A stretch of 38,649 nt of DNA, from the IMG/VR virus record IMGVR_UViG_3300031578_005165, positions 1-38,649 of that record. The stretch is one strand, 5' to 3'. The notes under the pieces are model-generated. The model did not search any database, was not told the DNA's origin, and worked only from the letters and a program-made list of their open reading frames with translations. Origin of the DNA: a virus. The translations under genes were made by a program, and so were the position numbers. Of the stretch, positions 31,669 through 38,157 are shown one piece after another. Each line of letters begins with the position of its first letter. Position 1 is the stretch's first letter.

Positions 31669-31724
31669 CCCGCTGATGAGGCCCCGTGGCAGGGGCCGAA
31701 ACCGCGCAAGCGGTCCGGGAAGCC
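31662..31724 (+). ncRNA. Hammerhead ribozyme, type I topology
   Basis: All core parts are present in order. Stem I: GGC (31662-31664) pairs with GCC (31722-31724) and CCCG (31669-31672) with CGGG (31716-31719), with an internal loop GTGA/AA between. Core CTGATGA is 31673-31679. Stem II GGCCCC (31680-31685) pairs with GGGGCC (31692-31697) round loop GTGGCA. Core GAAA is 31698-31701. Stem III CCGC (31702-31705) pairs with GCGG (31710-31713) round a GCAA tetraloop. A31701 pairs with U31714, and the cleavage base is C31715 (GUC). Cutting between 31715 and 31716 leaves a 26-base leader containing GAGGAGAGAG before the ATG at 31742. Confidence 0.93.
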
Positions 31725-31741
31725 AACCGAGGAGAGAGACC

Positions 31742-31906
31742 ATGGACAAGCAAACGAAGCAGTGGGCGCGCAATCACGGATTCTCCTACGTTCGCGGACA
31801 TGGATGGCGCCGCGACGATGGATGTTTCATCGCGTGGAACACATCATGGGGCTACCGCGTCCACACGCGCGGCGGCGGCTTCCATCCCACGGAGCAACCG
31901 GCGTGA
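31742..31906 (+). CDS. Small basic protein directly after the ribozyme
   Basis: A 54-residue protein, Trp/Gly/Arg/His-rich (HGFSYVRGHGWRRDDGCFIA). The ATG follows GAGGAGAGAGACC, almost the same leader as the gene before the ribozyme (GAGGATAGAGACC). After ribozyme cleavage, its mRNA would begin only 26 bases upstream. No family recognised. Confidence 0.6.
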   Translation: MDKQTKQWARNHGFSYVRGHGWRRDDGCFIAWNTSWGYRVHTRGGGFHPTEQPA

Positions 31907-32088
31907 CCCACGGCGGCGGAAAGCGACCCGGCGCGGGCCGTCCCGCGACCGGGCGCCGCGTGCGCACGCACTCGGTGTGCCTCACCGCGGACGATCTCGC
32001 GCGCGTCCTCAGTTACGCGCCGGGACCCAAGCCGAGCCTGTCGGCGTCGGTGCGTCGGCTGCTCGCGCTTGCGGAGGGCAAGCCGTGA
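31903..32088 (+). CDS. Small GRPATGR-motif protein, copy A
   Basis: A 61-residue protein. It starts at a GTG overlapping the upstream stop (GTGA) and begins GGGKRPGAGRPATGRRVRTH, with a basic, AT-hook-like GRP core. The rest (SVCLTADDLARVLSYAPGP, then LSASVRRLLALAEG) is like a ribbon-helix-helix helix pair. A paralogue lies at 33762-33968. Probably DNA-binding. Confidence 0.6.
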   Translation: MTHGGGKRPGAGRPATGRRVRTHSVCLTADDLARVLSYAPGPKPSLSASVRRLLALAEGKP

Positions 32089-32288
32089 CCCGGCGGCAAC
32101 TCGCGCGGGAGCGCCGCGCCTTCAACCGCGCCCGTCGGGGCCCCGCGCTCCGCGAGCCGTTCCGCGGCTGGCGCTGGTCCGACGAGCGCAGCGTCTTCAG
32201 TCGCGCGCGCCGATGGTGGGCCGCATGGCAGGGCACGCGAGCCCAGCGCCGAGCGGGCGATGCCGCGATGGGAGACGCGTTCTCGTGA
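32085..32288 (+). CDS. Small Arg/Trp-rich protein
   Basis: A 67-residue basic protein (RRQLARERRAFNRARRG) that overlaps both neighbours by four bases, with GGAGGG before its GTG. No family recognised; possible nucleic-acid binding by charge only. Confidence 0.55.
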   Translation: MTRRQLARERRAFNRARRGPALREPFRGWRWSDERSVFSRARRWWAAWQGTRAQRRAGDAAMGDAFS

Positions 32289-32524
32289 CGAAGTCCGACG
32301 TCATCCGCGCGGAGCTTGAGCGCATCCGCGCCCGCGTGCCGGCATGGCTCGAGGCCGAGGGCGCGCCGCGTGGGCGCTTCATGGCCAGGGACCTCGACGT
32401 CGCCTTGCGGCGGCATGGCTACGTCGCGCCAGGCACGGCGTGCAGGATGCTGCGTCGGATGCGCGGCGAGCTCGGCGTGCGCTGCGTGGACCGGGCGCGT
32501 GGGTTGTATGAGATTAGTCGTTGA
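32285..32524 (+). CDS. Small helical protein, possible DNA-binding
   Basis: A 79-residue protein from a GTG overlapping the upstream stop. It has helices with VIRAELERIRARVPAWLEAEG and a later TACRMLRRMRGELGV, followed by a short strand (GLYEISR), a winged-helix-like pattern. Function unknown. Confidence 0.55.
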   Translation: MTKSDVIRAELERIRARVPAWLEAEGAPRGRFMARDLDVALRRHGYVAPGTACRMLRRMRGELGVRCVDRARGLYEISR

Positions 32525-32778
32525 CAGAATGTGAGCGAGTGAGCATCCTTCTGCTCATGAAGGCCACAGACACCAACGTTTTTGCCCTGTCCACCGCATT
32601 CGGCAGCTTCGACAAGATCCCGGCTAGCACGCGCTTCGACGTGGCGACGCTCCCCCATCTGCGCCGCTGCGTGGCTGCGGGTCTCGTAGAGTTGAGCGCG
32701 GACCGCGCGTGGATGTGCCTCACCGAAGCGGGCGTTGCTGCGCTTGCGGCGCGCGCATCTAAGGCGGTCGCGTGCTGA
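32521..32778 (+). CDS. Small winged-helix-like protein
   Basis: Up to 85 residues. Start is uncertain: TTG 32521 gives the four-base overlap typical of this block, but lacks a ribosome site; GTG 32539 and ATG 32557 are in frame. The C-terminal half (LPHLRRCVAAGLVEL, then LTEAGVAALAAR) has the helix-wing pattern of winged helices. No family recognised. Confidence 0.5.
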   Translation: MTECERVSILLLMKATDTNVFALSTAFGSFDKIPASTRFDVATLPHLRRCVAAGLVELSADRAWMCLTEAGVAALAARASKAVAC

Positions 32779-33551
32779 CCATCGGCTCGCTCTTCTCGGG
32801 TATCGGCGGTCTGGAGTTAGGGCTTGAGCGTGCCGGGCTGGGGCACACGGTGTGGCAGTGCGAGCGCGATCCTTTCGCGCGGTCGGTGCTGCGGCGTCAC
32901 TGGCCCTCCGTGCCGTGCGTTCCAGACGTGCGCGACGTGGGCGCAGGTCTCGAGCGCGCTGGGCTGGTGTGCGGCGGCTTTCCTTGTCAGGACGTCAGTG
33001 CTGCCGGCAAGGGCGCGGGGCTCGAGGGCGCACGCTCCGGCCTCTGGTTCGAGTTTCTGCGAGTCGTCGACGTCCACCAGCCCGCCGTGGTCGTCGTCGA
33101 GAATGTCACGAGCGGGCAGAAGATGTGGCTTCCACATGTCGTCGAAGGGCTCGAAGACCTTGGTTACGTTTGTGCTGCCATCGTGGTGCCTGCCGGAAGG
33201 GTCGGCGCTCCTCACCTGCGCCGTCGAACCTTCGTCGTTGCCGACGCCAACGGCAGCGTCTTACGGCTCCTCGAACAACGGGACTCGAGACGGGGTCAAG
33301 GAGTACGCGACGAAGGGCAAGCCGTCGCTCTGGACCATGGCGAAGGCTGGGCGGCTTCCGGCGCACCACCATGGCCAGCTCCACCCGCTTTACGTGGAGT
33401 GGATGATGGGTTTTCCGGAGGGGTGGACCCTGCCGGACTCGGGCCAGACCGGCTTCGGGTTCTAGGGAACGCGGTGGTGCCGCAGGTAGCCGAGGCTGTT
33501 GGGCGACTGATCGTCGCCGCGATTGGAGGACGCGATGAAACGAGCGGATGA
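32772..33551 (+). CDS. DNA (cytosine-5) methyltransferase with a displaced middle frame
   Basis: A 259-residue frame. N-terminal motifs are intact: I (LFSGIGGLELG, residues 7-17), IV with catalytic Cys (GGFPCQDVS, PCQ at 71-73), VI (ENV, 110-112), VIII (RRRTFVVA, from 150). The C-terminal motif (RLRVLGNAVVPQVA, from 227) is in the same frame. Between them, residues ~160-220 look unlike any methyltransferase, while the +1 frame over about 33238-33450 reads as the family's missing middle (LPTPTAASYGSSNNGTRDG, VEWMMGFPEGWT). Two compensating frame changes are implied. The displaced part includes the target-recognition region. The enzyme is therefore probably inactive or altered. The GTG start overlaps upstream. 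Confidence 0.8.
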   Translation: MLTIGSLFSGIGGLELGLERAGLGHTVWQCERDPFARSVLRRHWPSVPCVPDVRDVGAGLERAGLVCGGFPCQDVSAAGKGAGLEGARSGLWFEFLRVVDVHQPAVVVVENVTSGQKMWLPHVVEGLEDLGYVCAAIVVPAGRVGAPHLRRRTFVVADANGSVLRLLEQRDSRRGQGVRDEGQAVALDHGEGWAASGAPPWPAPPALRGVDDGFSGGVDPAGLGPDRLRVLGNAVVPQVAEAVGRLIVAAIGGRDETSG

Positions 33552-33765
33552 GCTGATCGAGTTGGGCGCCACGTGCGCCGCGGAGAGCAACGGAGCGGGC
33601 ATGGTCAAGGCGAGCGCGGAGTTGCTGGCGTTCGACTTCGAGACCGTCGACACGCGCTTTCACAAGCTCGGTCTGCGTCGCCGCGCGGTCGAAGCGCAGG
33701 CCATCACGTGCTTCCGGCTGTTCCACGAGATGCACTACCGCCGGATCTACGGGGACGCGGAATGA
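33535..33765 (+). CDS. Small helical protein
   Basis: A 76-residue protein from an ATG with GGAGG six bases upstream. It begins inside the 3' end of the methyltransferase gene. Helical with aromatic C-terminus (CFRLFHEMHYRRIYGDAE). Its stop overlaps the next start. No family recognised. Confidence 0.55.
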   Translation: MKRADELIELGATCAAESNGAGMVKASAELLAFDFETVDTRFHKLGLRRRAVEAQAITCFRLFHEMHYRRIYGDAE

Positions 33766-33968
33766 CCGACAAGCCCAAGCGTGGACGCCCCGCAACCGGG
33801 CGCGTAGCGTCGTCGAAGGGGATCAGTCTCACACCCGACGAGGTGCGGCGCATCCTGCGCTTTGCACCACCGGGTGCGAAGGCGGCAAAGACTGGGCTCT
33901 CCGCTGCCGTGCGTCATCTGCTGGAGCAAGCTGAGGCGCTCGAGATGGCCCGCACCGCGAAGCCGTGA
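33762..33968 (+). CDS. Small GRPATGR-motif protein, copy B
   Basis: A 68-residue paralogue of the protein at 31903-32088. It begins with KPKRGRPATGR, has LTPDEVRRILRFAPPGAK in place of LTADDLARVLSYAPGPK, and LSAAVRHLLEQAEAL in place of LSASVRRLLALAEG. The GRP core with flanking Arg/Lys resembles an AT hook. The -35 box of the next promoter overlaps its stop codon region. Confidence 0.6.
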   Translation: MTDKPKRGRPATGRVASSKGISLTPDEVRRILRFAPPGAKAAKTGLSAAVRHLLEQAEALEMARTAKP

Positions 33969-33993
33969 CACGCGACCCCGGATGGGGCACAAT
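33965..33993 (+). promoter_or_regulatory. Promoter of the helicase/methyltransferase/replication block
   Basis: GTGACA (33965-33970), 17-base spacer, CACAAT (33988-33993). The spacer itself contains a CCCC-GGAT-GGGG dyad. The predicted start near 34000 coincides with the base of the hairpin that follows. It lies within the 144-base gap 33969-34112 between genes. Confidence 0.5.
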
Positions 33994-33997
33994 AGCA

Positions 33998-34030
33998 AAG
34001 CCGCGCGGGCTGCTACACACCGCGCGGCTT
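33998..34030 (+). promoter_or_regulatory. Perfect 11-pair stem-loop at the transcript start
   Basis: AAGCCGCGCGG (33998-34008) and CCGCGCGGCTT (34020-34030) are perfect complements with an 11-base loop. There is no T-run after it, arguing against a simple terminator. It would sit at the 5' end of the transcript from the preceding promoter and could protect it from decay, or be an operator. Confidence 0.6.
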
Positions 34031-34112
34031 CAGGAGAGATAGCAATGCAGACGATAGCAGGCCCGGCGCGACGCGTCGAGTGCGAGCGTCTGTCGATGGA
34101 TCAGGAGGGACG

Positions 34113-35483
34113 ATGGACTACGATACGTGGATTCAGACGCGTTCGCGCGTGGACGAGCCGGAAGGCATCACGGGCGCGAACCTCAACGCGGCGCTCTTTC
34201 CGCATCAGCGCGACTTGGTTGCGTGGGCGCTCGGTCGCGCTCGTGCCGCCATCTTCGCGGACACCGGGCTCGGCAAGACGCTGATGCAGATGTCGTGGGC
34301 GGACGTGGTCGCGCAGCGCGGTCGCGTGCTTGTGCTCGCTCCGCTGGCTGTCGCCGAGCAGACCGTGCGCGAGGCGCGAAAGTTCGGCATCGATTCGATC
34401 TACCGGCGCGCGGACGCCGGCGACCGGATCACGGTCACGAACTACGAGATGCTCGAACACTTCGAGCCTGGCGCGTTTGCGGGCATCGTGCTTGACGAGT
34501 CGAGCATCCTGAAGAGCTTCACGGGTCGTACTCGCAACGCGATCATCGAGGCGTTCGGCCGCACTCCGTTTCGTCTCGCGTGCACTGCGACCCCGGCGCC
34601 AAACGACTTCACGGAGCTCGGCAACCACGCAGAGTTCCTCGGCGTGCGCTCGCGCGTCGAGATGCTCGCGGAGTACTTCGTCCACGACGGCGGCGCGACG
34701 CAGGATTGGCGATTGAAAGGTCACGCTCGCGGCGCGTTCTGGCGATGGGTCGTGTCATGGGCAGCAATGGTCAAGCGGCCGTCGGACCTTGGATACTCCG
34801 ACGACGGATTCTTGTTGCCTCCGATGACGCACGAAGAGCTCGTGATCGCCATCGATCACGCCAACGCGCGAGAGGTCGGGCGACTGTTCCTCGACGACGC
34901 TCGCACGCTCACGGACCAGCGCGACACGCGGAAGGCCACGCAGGCGGCGCGTGTCCGAGCCATCGCCGACGCGATTGCGTTGGAGCATGATGAGCCGGCG
35001 CTCGTGTGGGGCGAGTACAACGCAGAGTGCGACGCGATCACGTCAGCGGTACCCGACGCGGTGCAAGTGTCAGGGTCCGACTCACCCGACGAGAAGGCCC
35101 GCAAGCTCCTGGCGTTCGCGGACGGCCAGATTCGCGTCCTCGTGACGAAGCCAAGCATCGCGGGCTTCGGCCTGAACTGGCAGCACTGCGCGCGGGTATA
35201 CTTCGTCGGAGCATCGCACTCGTACGAGCAGACGTATCAGGCGATTCGTCGATGCTGGCGATTCGGCCAGAAGCGCGAAGTGATCGTGCGGACGTGCGTT
35301 GCCGAGACTGAGCGAGCGGTCATCAGCAACCTTAGACGCAAGCACGACGACGCGGAGGAGATGTCGCGACAGATGCTCGAGCACGTCTCGCAAGCGTCCT
35401 ACGCGACAGGGAGCGGCGCCAGGCGCCAGTGGAACGACTACCAACCGAGCGAGACGATGGAGGTGCCCTCATGGCTCAAGTGA
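34113..35483 (+). CDS. SNF2/DEAD-type helicase
   Basis: A 456-residue superfamily 2 ATPase. Motif I TGLGKT (51-56), motif II DESS (128-131, Asp-Glu), motif III TATP (158-161), and C-terminal motif VI-like RCWRFGQ (380-386) with QTYQAIRRC before it. These are typical of phage SNF2-family helicases. The ATG has AGGAGGG five bases upstream; a GTG at 34080 is possible. It is followed by a DNA methyltransferase overlapping by 13 bases, so the two may act together on DNA. Role in replication is unproven. Confidence 0.88.
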   Translation: MDYDTWIQTRSRVDEPEGITGANLNAALFPHQRDLVAWALGRARAAIFADTGLGKTLMQMSWADVVAQRGRVLVLAPLAVAEQTVREARKFGIDSIYRRADAGDRITVTNYEMLEHFEPGAFAGIVLDESSILKSFTGRTRNAIIEAFGRTPFRLACTATPAPNDFTELGNHAEFLGVRSRVEMLAEYFVHDGGATQDWRLKGHARGAFWRWVVSWAAMVKRPSDLGYSDDGFLLPPMTHEELVIAIDHANAREVGRLFLDDARTLTDQRDTRKATQAARVRAIADAIALEHDEPALVWGEYNAECDAITSAVPDAVQVSGSDSPDEKARKLLAFADGQIRVLVTKPSIAGFGLNWQHCARVYFVGASHSYEQTYQAIRRCWRFGQKREVIVRTCVAETERAVISNLRRKHDDAEEMSRQMLEHVSQASYATGSGARRQWNDYQPSETMEVPSWLK

Positions 35484-36436
35484 TGGATCAGACGATTGGC
35501 GAGAATTTCGCATTGTACCAAGGCGATTGCGTGGAGCTCGTGCGCGGGTTGCCTGACGAGTCGGTGGGTTACTCGGTATTTTCGCCGCCGTTCGCGAGCC
35601 TGTACACGTACAGTGCGAGCCCGCGCGACATGGGCAACTGCAGGGACAACGACGAGTTCTTCGCGCACTTCGGATTCCTCGCGACCGAGCTCTATCGCGT
35701 GCTGAAACCGGGTCGGCTCGTGTCGATGCACTGCATGCTGCTTCCCACGTCGAAGAGTCGCGACGGTTTCATCGGTCTACGCGACTTCCGAGGTGACCTC
35801 ATTCGCGCAATGCAGGCGGTCGGCTTCGTGTTCCACTCCGAGGTCGTCATCTGGAAAGACCCCGTCACGGCGATGCAGAGAACAAAGGCGCTAGGCCTGC
35901 TTCACAAGACGATCCGCAAGGACTCGTCGATGAGTCGCCAGGGTATCCCGGACTACGTCGTGACGCTGCGAAAGCCGACGCCGAACGTCGAGCCGATCGG
36001 CCACGAAGAGAAGGGGAAAGGGTTGCTCTCGGACGTCGAGGTCTGGCAGCGATACGCGTCGCCGGTCTGGGTCACGACGCGCGGCGTCGACGACGAGGGA
36101 TTCGCGATCTGTCGCGGCGACACCGATCCGCGCGACGACGCGTCGACCATCGACCCGAGCGACACGCTGCAATACCGCAGCGCGCGCGAGCACGACGACG
36201 AGCGCCACATCTGCCCGCTTCAACTCGGCGTGATCCGCCGGTGCCTTCGGCTGTGGAGCAATCCGGGCGACGTGGTGCTTTCGCCGTTTGCGGGCATCGG
36301 CTCCGAGGGCTACGTGTCTCTGGAAGAGAAGCGGCGTTTCGTCGGGTGCGAGCTCAAGCGCAGCTACTACGAGCAGGCTGCGCGCAACCTCGCGAGCGTG
36401 GACGCAGGATCTGACCAACTGGGGCTTTTCGGATGA
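35471..36436 (+). CDS. DNA methyltransferase, beta class (SPPF)
   Basis: A 321-residue protein. The catalytic motif IV is SPPF (38-41) and motif I is FAGIGSEGY (from ~273); motif IV precedes motif I, the beta-class order. SPP(F/Y/W) is usual for N4-cytosine enzymes, though some modify N6-adenine. A target-recognition region lies between (residues ~150-250). It opens with ALYQGDCVELV, a form shared with the 60-residue protein at 31136. No restriction gene is adjacent, so it is likely an orphan methyltransferase protecting phage DNA. The ATG is eight bases after GGAGG. Confidence 0.88.
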   Translation: MAQVMDQTIGENFALYQGDCVELVRGLPDESVGYSVFSPPFASLYTYSASPRDMGNCRDNDEFFAHFGFLATELYRVLKPGRLVSMHCMLLPTSKSRDGFIGLRDFRGDLIRAMQAVGFVFHSEVVIWKDPVTAMQRTKALGLLHKTIRKDSSMSRQGIPDYVVTLRKPTPNVEPIGHEEKGKGLLSDVEVWQRYASPVWVTTRGVDDEGFAICRGDTDPRDDASTIDPSDTLQYRSAREHDDERHICPLQLGVIRRCLRLWSNPGDVVLSPFAGIGSEGYVSLEEKRRFVGCELKRSYYEQAARNLASVDAGSDQLGLFG

Positions 36437-36454
36437 ACGCGCGGGAGGCTCGAC

Positions 36455-36850
36455 GTGGGCGCTCGTGACCTTGCCGACGCCTGGGAGGCGCAGGACATCG
36501 CGGACGGCATCACGGGCACGTGGGATGACTTCCTTGACCCCGATGTCACGGCGCTCGAGGAAGGGCCGTGCCTCAGCGACATCGAACGGCTCGGGTACCT
36601 GCGGCGCGCGATGCGCGCTGCCAACCCGGCCGTGGCTACGACGTGGCAGGTGTGGAAGGCGGCGCTTTGGGCGCTCGGCGACCACTCCCGCGGGTCGGAG
36701 CTGACCGAGCGCGAGGTCGACGCTGCGCTTTGGGCGCTCGACAACGCGACGGCCAAGCCCCCAATTTTCGAGCCCGACGGACCCATCGACCACGAAGCGC
36801 TAGACATGTGCAGAGTCGTCGCGGCCGCTATCCGACAGAGGTACGCGTGA
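36455..36850 (+). CDS. Hypothetical protein before the DnaB-type helicase
   Basis: A 131-residue acidic, helical protein starting at a GTG after GGGAGG. It contains WEAQDIADGITGTWDDFLD and repeats of ALWALGD/ALWALDN. Its stop overlaps the helicase start (GTGA). Position suggests a replication accessory such as a loader, unproven. Confidence 0.55.
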   Translation: MGARDLADAWEAQDIADGITGTWDDFLDPDVTALEEGPCLSDIERLGYLRRAMRAANPAVATTWQVWKAALWALGDHSRGSELTEREVDAALWALDNATAKPPIFEPDGPIDHEALDMCRVVAAAIRQRYA

Positions 36851-38157
36851 ACGACCACGACTCGTCGCTCGAAGCGAGCGTGCTTCGCTACGTGCTCGCC
36901 GCTCCGCCTTCGTGGCGTCGGCTCGGCGAGCTCCGGCCGGACGACCTGGCCATCCCCGCGCACCGTGACGTGCTCGCGGCCATCCTCGACCTGGGCGAGT
37001 CCGGGGCCATGCCGGCATCCGAGCGCGTCATCGAGGCGCTGCGAGCGAAGCGACAAGACGAGGCTGTGAGAACGGCAGTGCGACTGCTACAGGGCGACGC
37101 CACGCCTCTTGCGGCCGTGTCCGGGGCTGTGGAGCACCTTCGTGGGCTCTCGCGCATTCGACGCCTTCGGGAGCCGCTGCTCGAAGCCGTGGCCCTCATT
37201 GATGGCGGCGACGTTGATGCGTGCATCCAGGCCGTGCAGTCGCTCGCCGAGACCGCGACGAGCAACGCGGACGCGACTGGGTATCCGTGGCTGCGCACCA
37301 CGCCCGACGTCGTGGCTGCTGCGATGGAGGACGTGTTTCGCAAGCGCGACAATCGCGGGCTGGACCTCGGCGCGTTCACGCCACTCGGCGACCACATGGC
37401 GCCCGGCAACCTCATTGTGATCGCGGGCGAGACGAACGCCGGCAAGAGCTCGCTCGCGCTGTGGATGGCGCTGCGATGGTGGGCGCAGTACGGCGCGCGC
37501 GTGGGCATCGTCTCGGTCGAGGACCGCGAAGCCGTGTGGGGCCGACGCATGGTCGCGCATCAAGCCAAGGTCGACCTCTCGAAACCTCAGCTCTCACGCA
37601 ACGACATGGACTCGGTCGTGAGCGCGGCCGACCGGCTGAAGATCGACGATCCGATTCACTACGCGATCCTCGAAGACAACGACGTCTCACACGTGGCGCG
37701 CTACGCAAAGCGGCTGGCGCAGTCGTGCGGGCTGATCGTCGTGGACTACCTGCAAGAGATCACCGACCGCACTATGGAGCGTAAGGGCGTGTCGGAGCGT
37801 GAGCGACTGACGAACGCCGCGCGAGCCTGCAAGCGCGTCGCGAAGGTGGCGAAGGTGCCGGTGATCCTCGTCTCGCAGCTCTCGCGGCCGGAGAACAAGA
37901 AGCACCGCGAACCCACGATGTTCGACATCAAGGGCTCTGGCGACGTCGAGAACATGGCCGAGGGGATCGTGCTCATCTGGCGCGATGGCGACCACGAAGG
38001 CGCCGACGCCCTCGCGAAGGTGGCGAAGCTCAAGGACAGCCCCAAGCGCCCACGCGTGGCGCTCATCCGCGAAGATGGCGGCGCGATCACGCAGCTGCGC
38101 CCGCTCGACAAGAAAAGCGACCGCGCCGACGTCTTTGACGAGGAGTCTGGGTCATGA
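36847..38157 (+). CDS. dnaB: Replicative DNA helicase, DnaB family
   Basis: A 436-residue protein. The N-terminal ~110 residues are helical as in the DnaB N-domain (SLEASVLRYVLAAPPSWRRL). The RecA-like core has Walker A GETNAGKSS (194-202), Walker B LIVVDYLQ (296-303) and a later SQLSRPENKKHREPTMFDIK with a sensor-like arrangement. These hexameric helicases unwind ahead of the fork. The GTG start overlaps upstream, and the stop overlaps the initiator (ATGA at 38154-38157), linking helicase and initiator expression. Confidence 0.92.
   Translation: MNDHDSSLEASVLRYVLAAPPSWRRLGELRPDDLAIPAHRDVLAAILDLGESGAMPASERVIEALRAKRQDEAVRTAVRLLQGDATPLAAVSGAVEHLRGLSRIRRLREPLLEAVALIDGGDVDACIQAVQSLAETATSNADATGYPWLRTTPDVVAAAMEDVFRKRDNRGLDLGAFTPLGDHMAPGNLIVIAGETNAGKSSLALWMALRWWAQYGARVGIVSVEDREAVWGRRMVAHQAKVDLSKPQLSRNDMDSVVSAADRLKIDDPIHYAILEDNDVSHVARYAKRLAQSCGLIVVDYLQEITDRTMERKGVSERERLTNAARACKRVAKVAKVPVILVSQLSRPENKKHREPTMFDIKGSGDVENMAEGIVLIWRDGDHEGADALAKVAKLKDSPKRPRVALIREDGGAITQLRPLDKKSDRADVFDEESGS

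Noticed and set aside
32521-32550. Promoter starting at the perfect TTGACA at 32521
   Set aside because: No acceptable -10 box lies 16-18 bases downstream, and the hexamer is explained by the overlapping stop and start of neighbouring genes.
33998-34030. Intrinsic terminator
   Set aside because: The stem is perfect, but no T-run follows it and a promoter lies immediately upstream.
34045-34284. ORF with a good ribosome site starting just upstream of the helicase
   Set aside because: Although AGGAG precedes the ATG, its later part runs out of frame through the well-supported helicase and gives an Arg/Ser-rich product. It may be a leader, but it is not supported as a gene.
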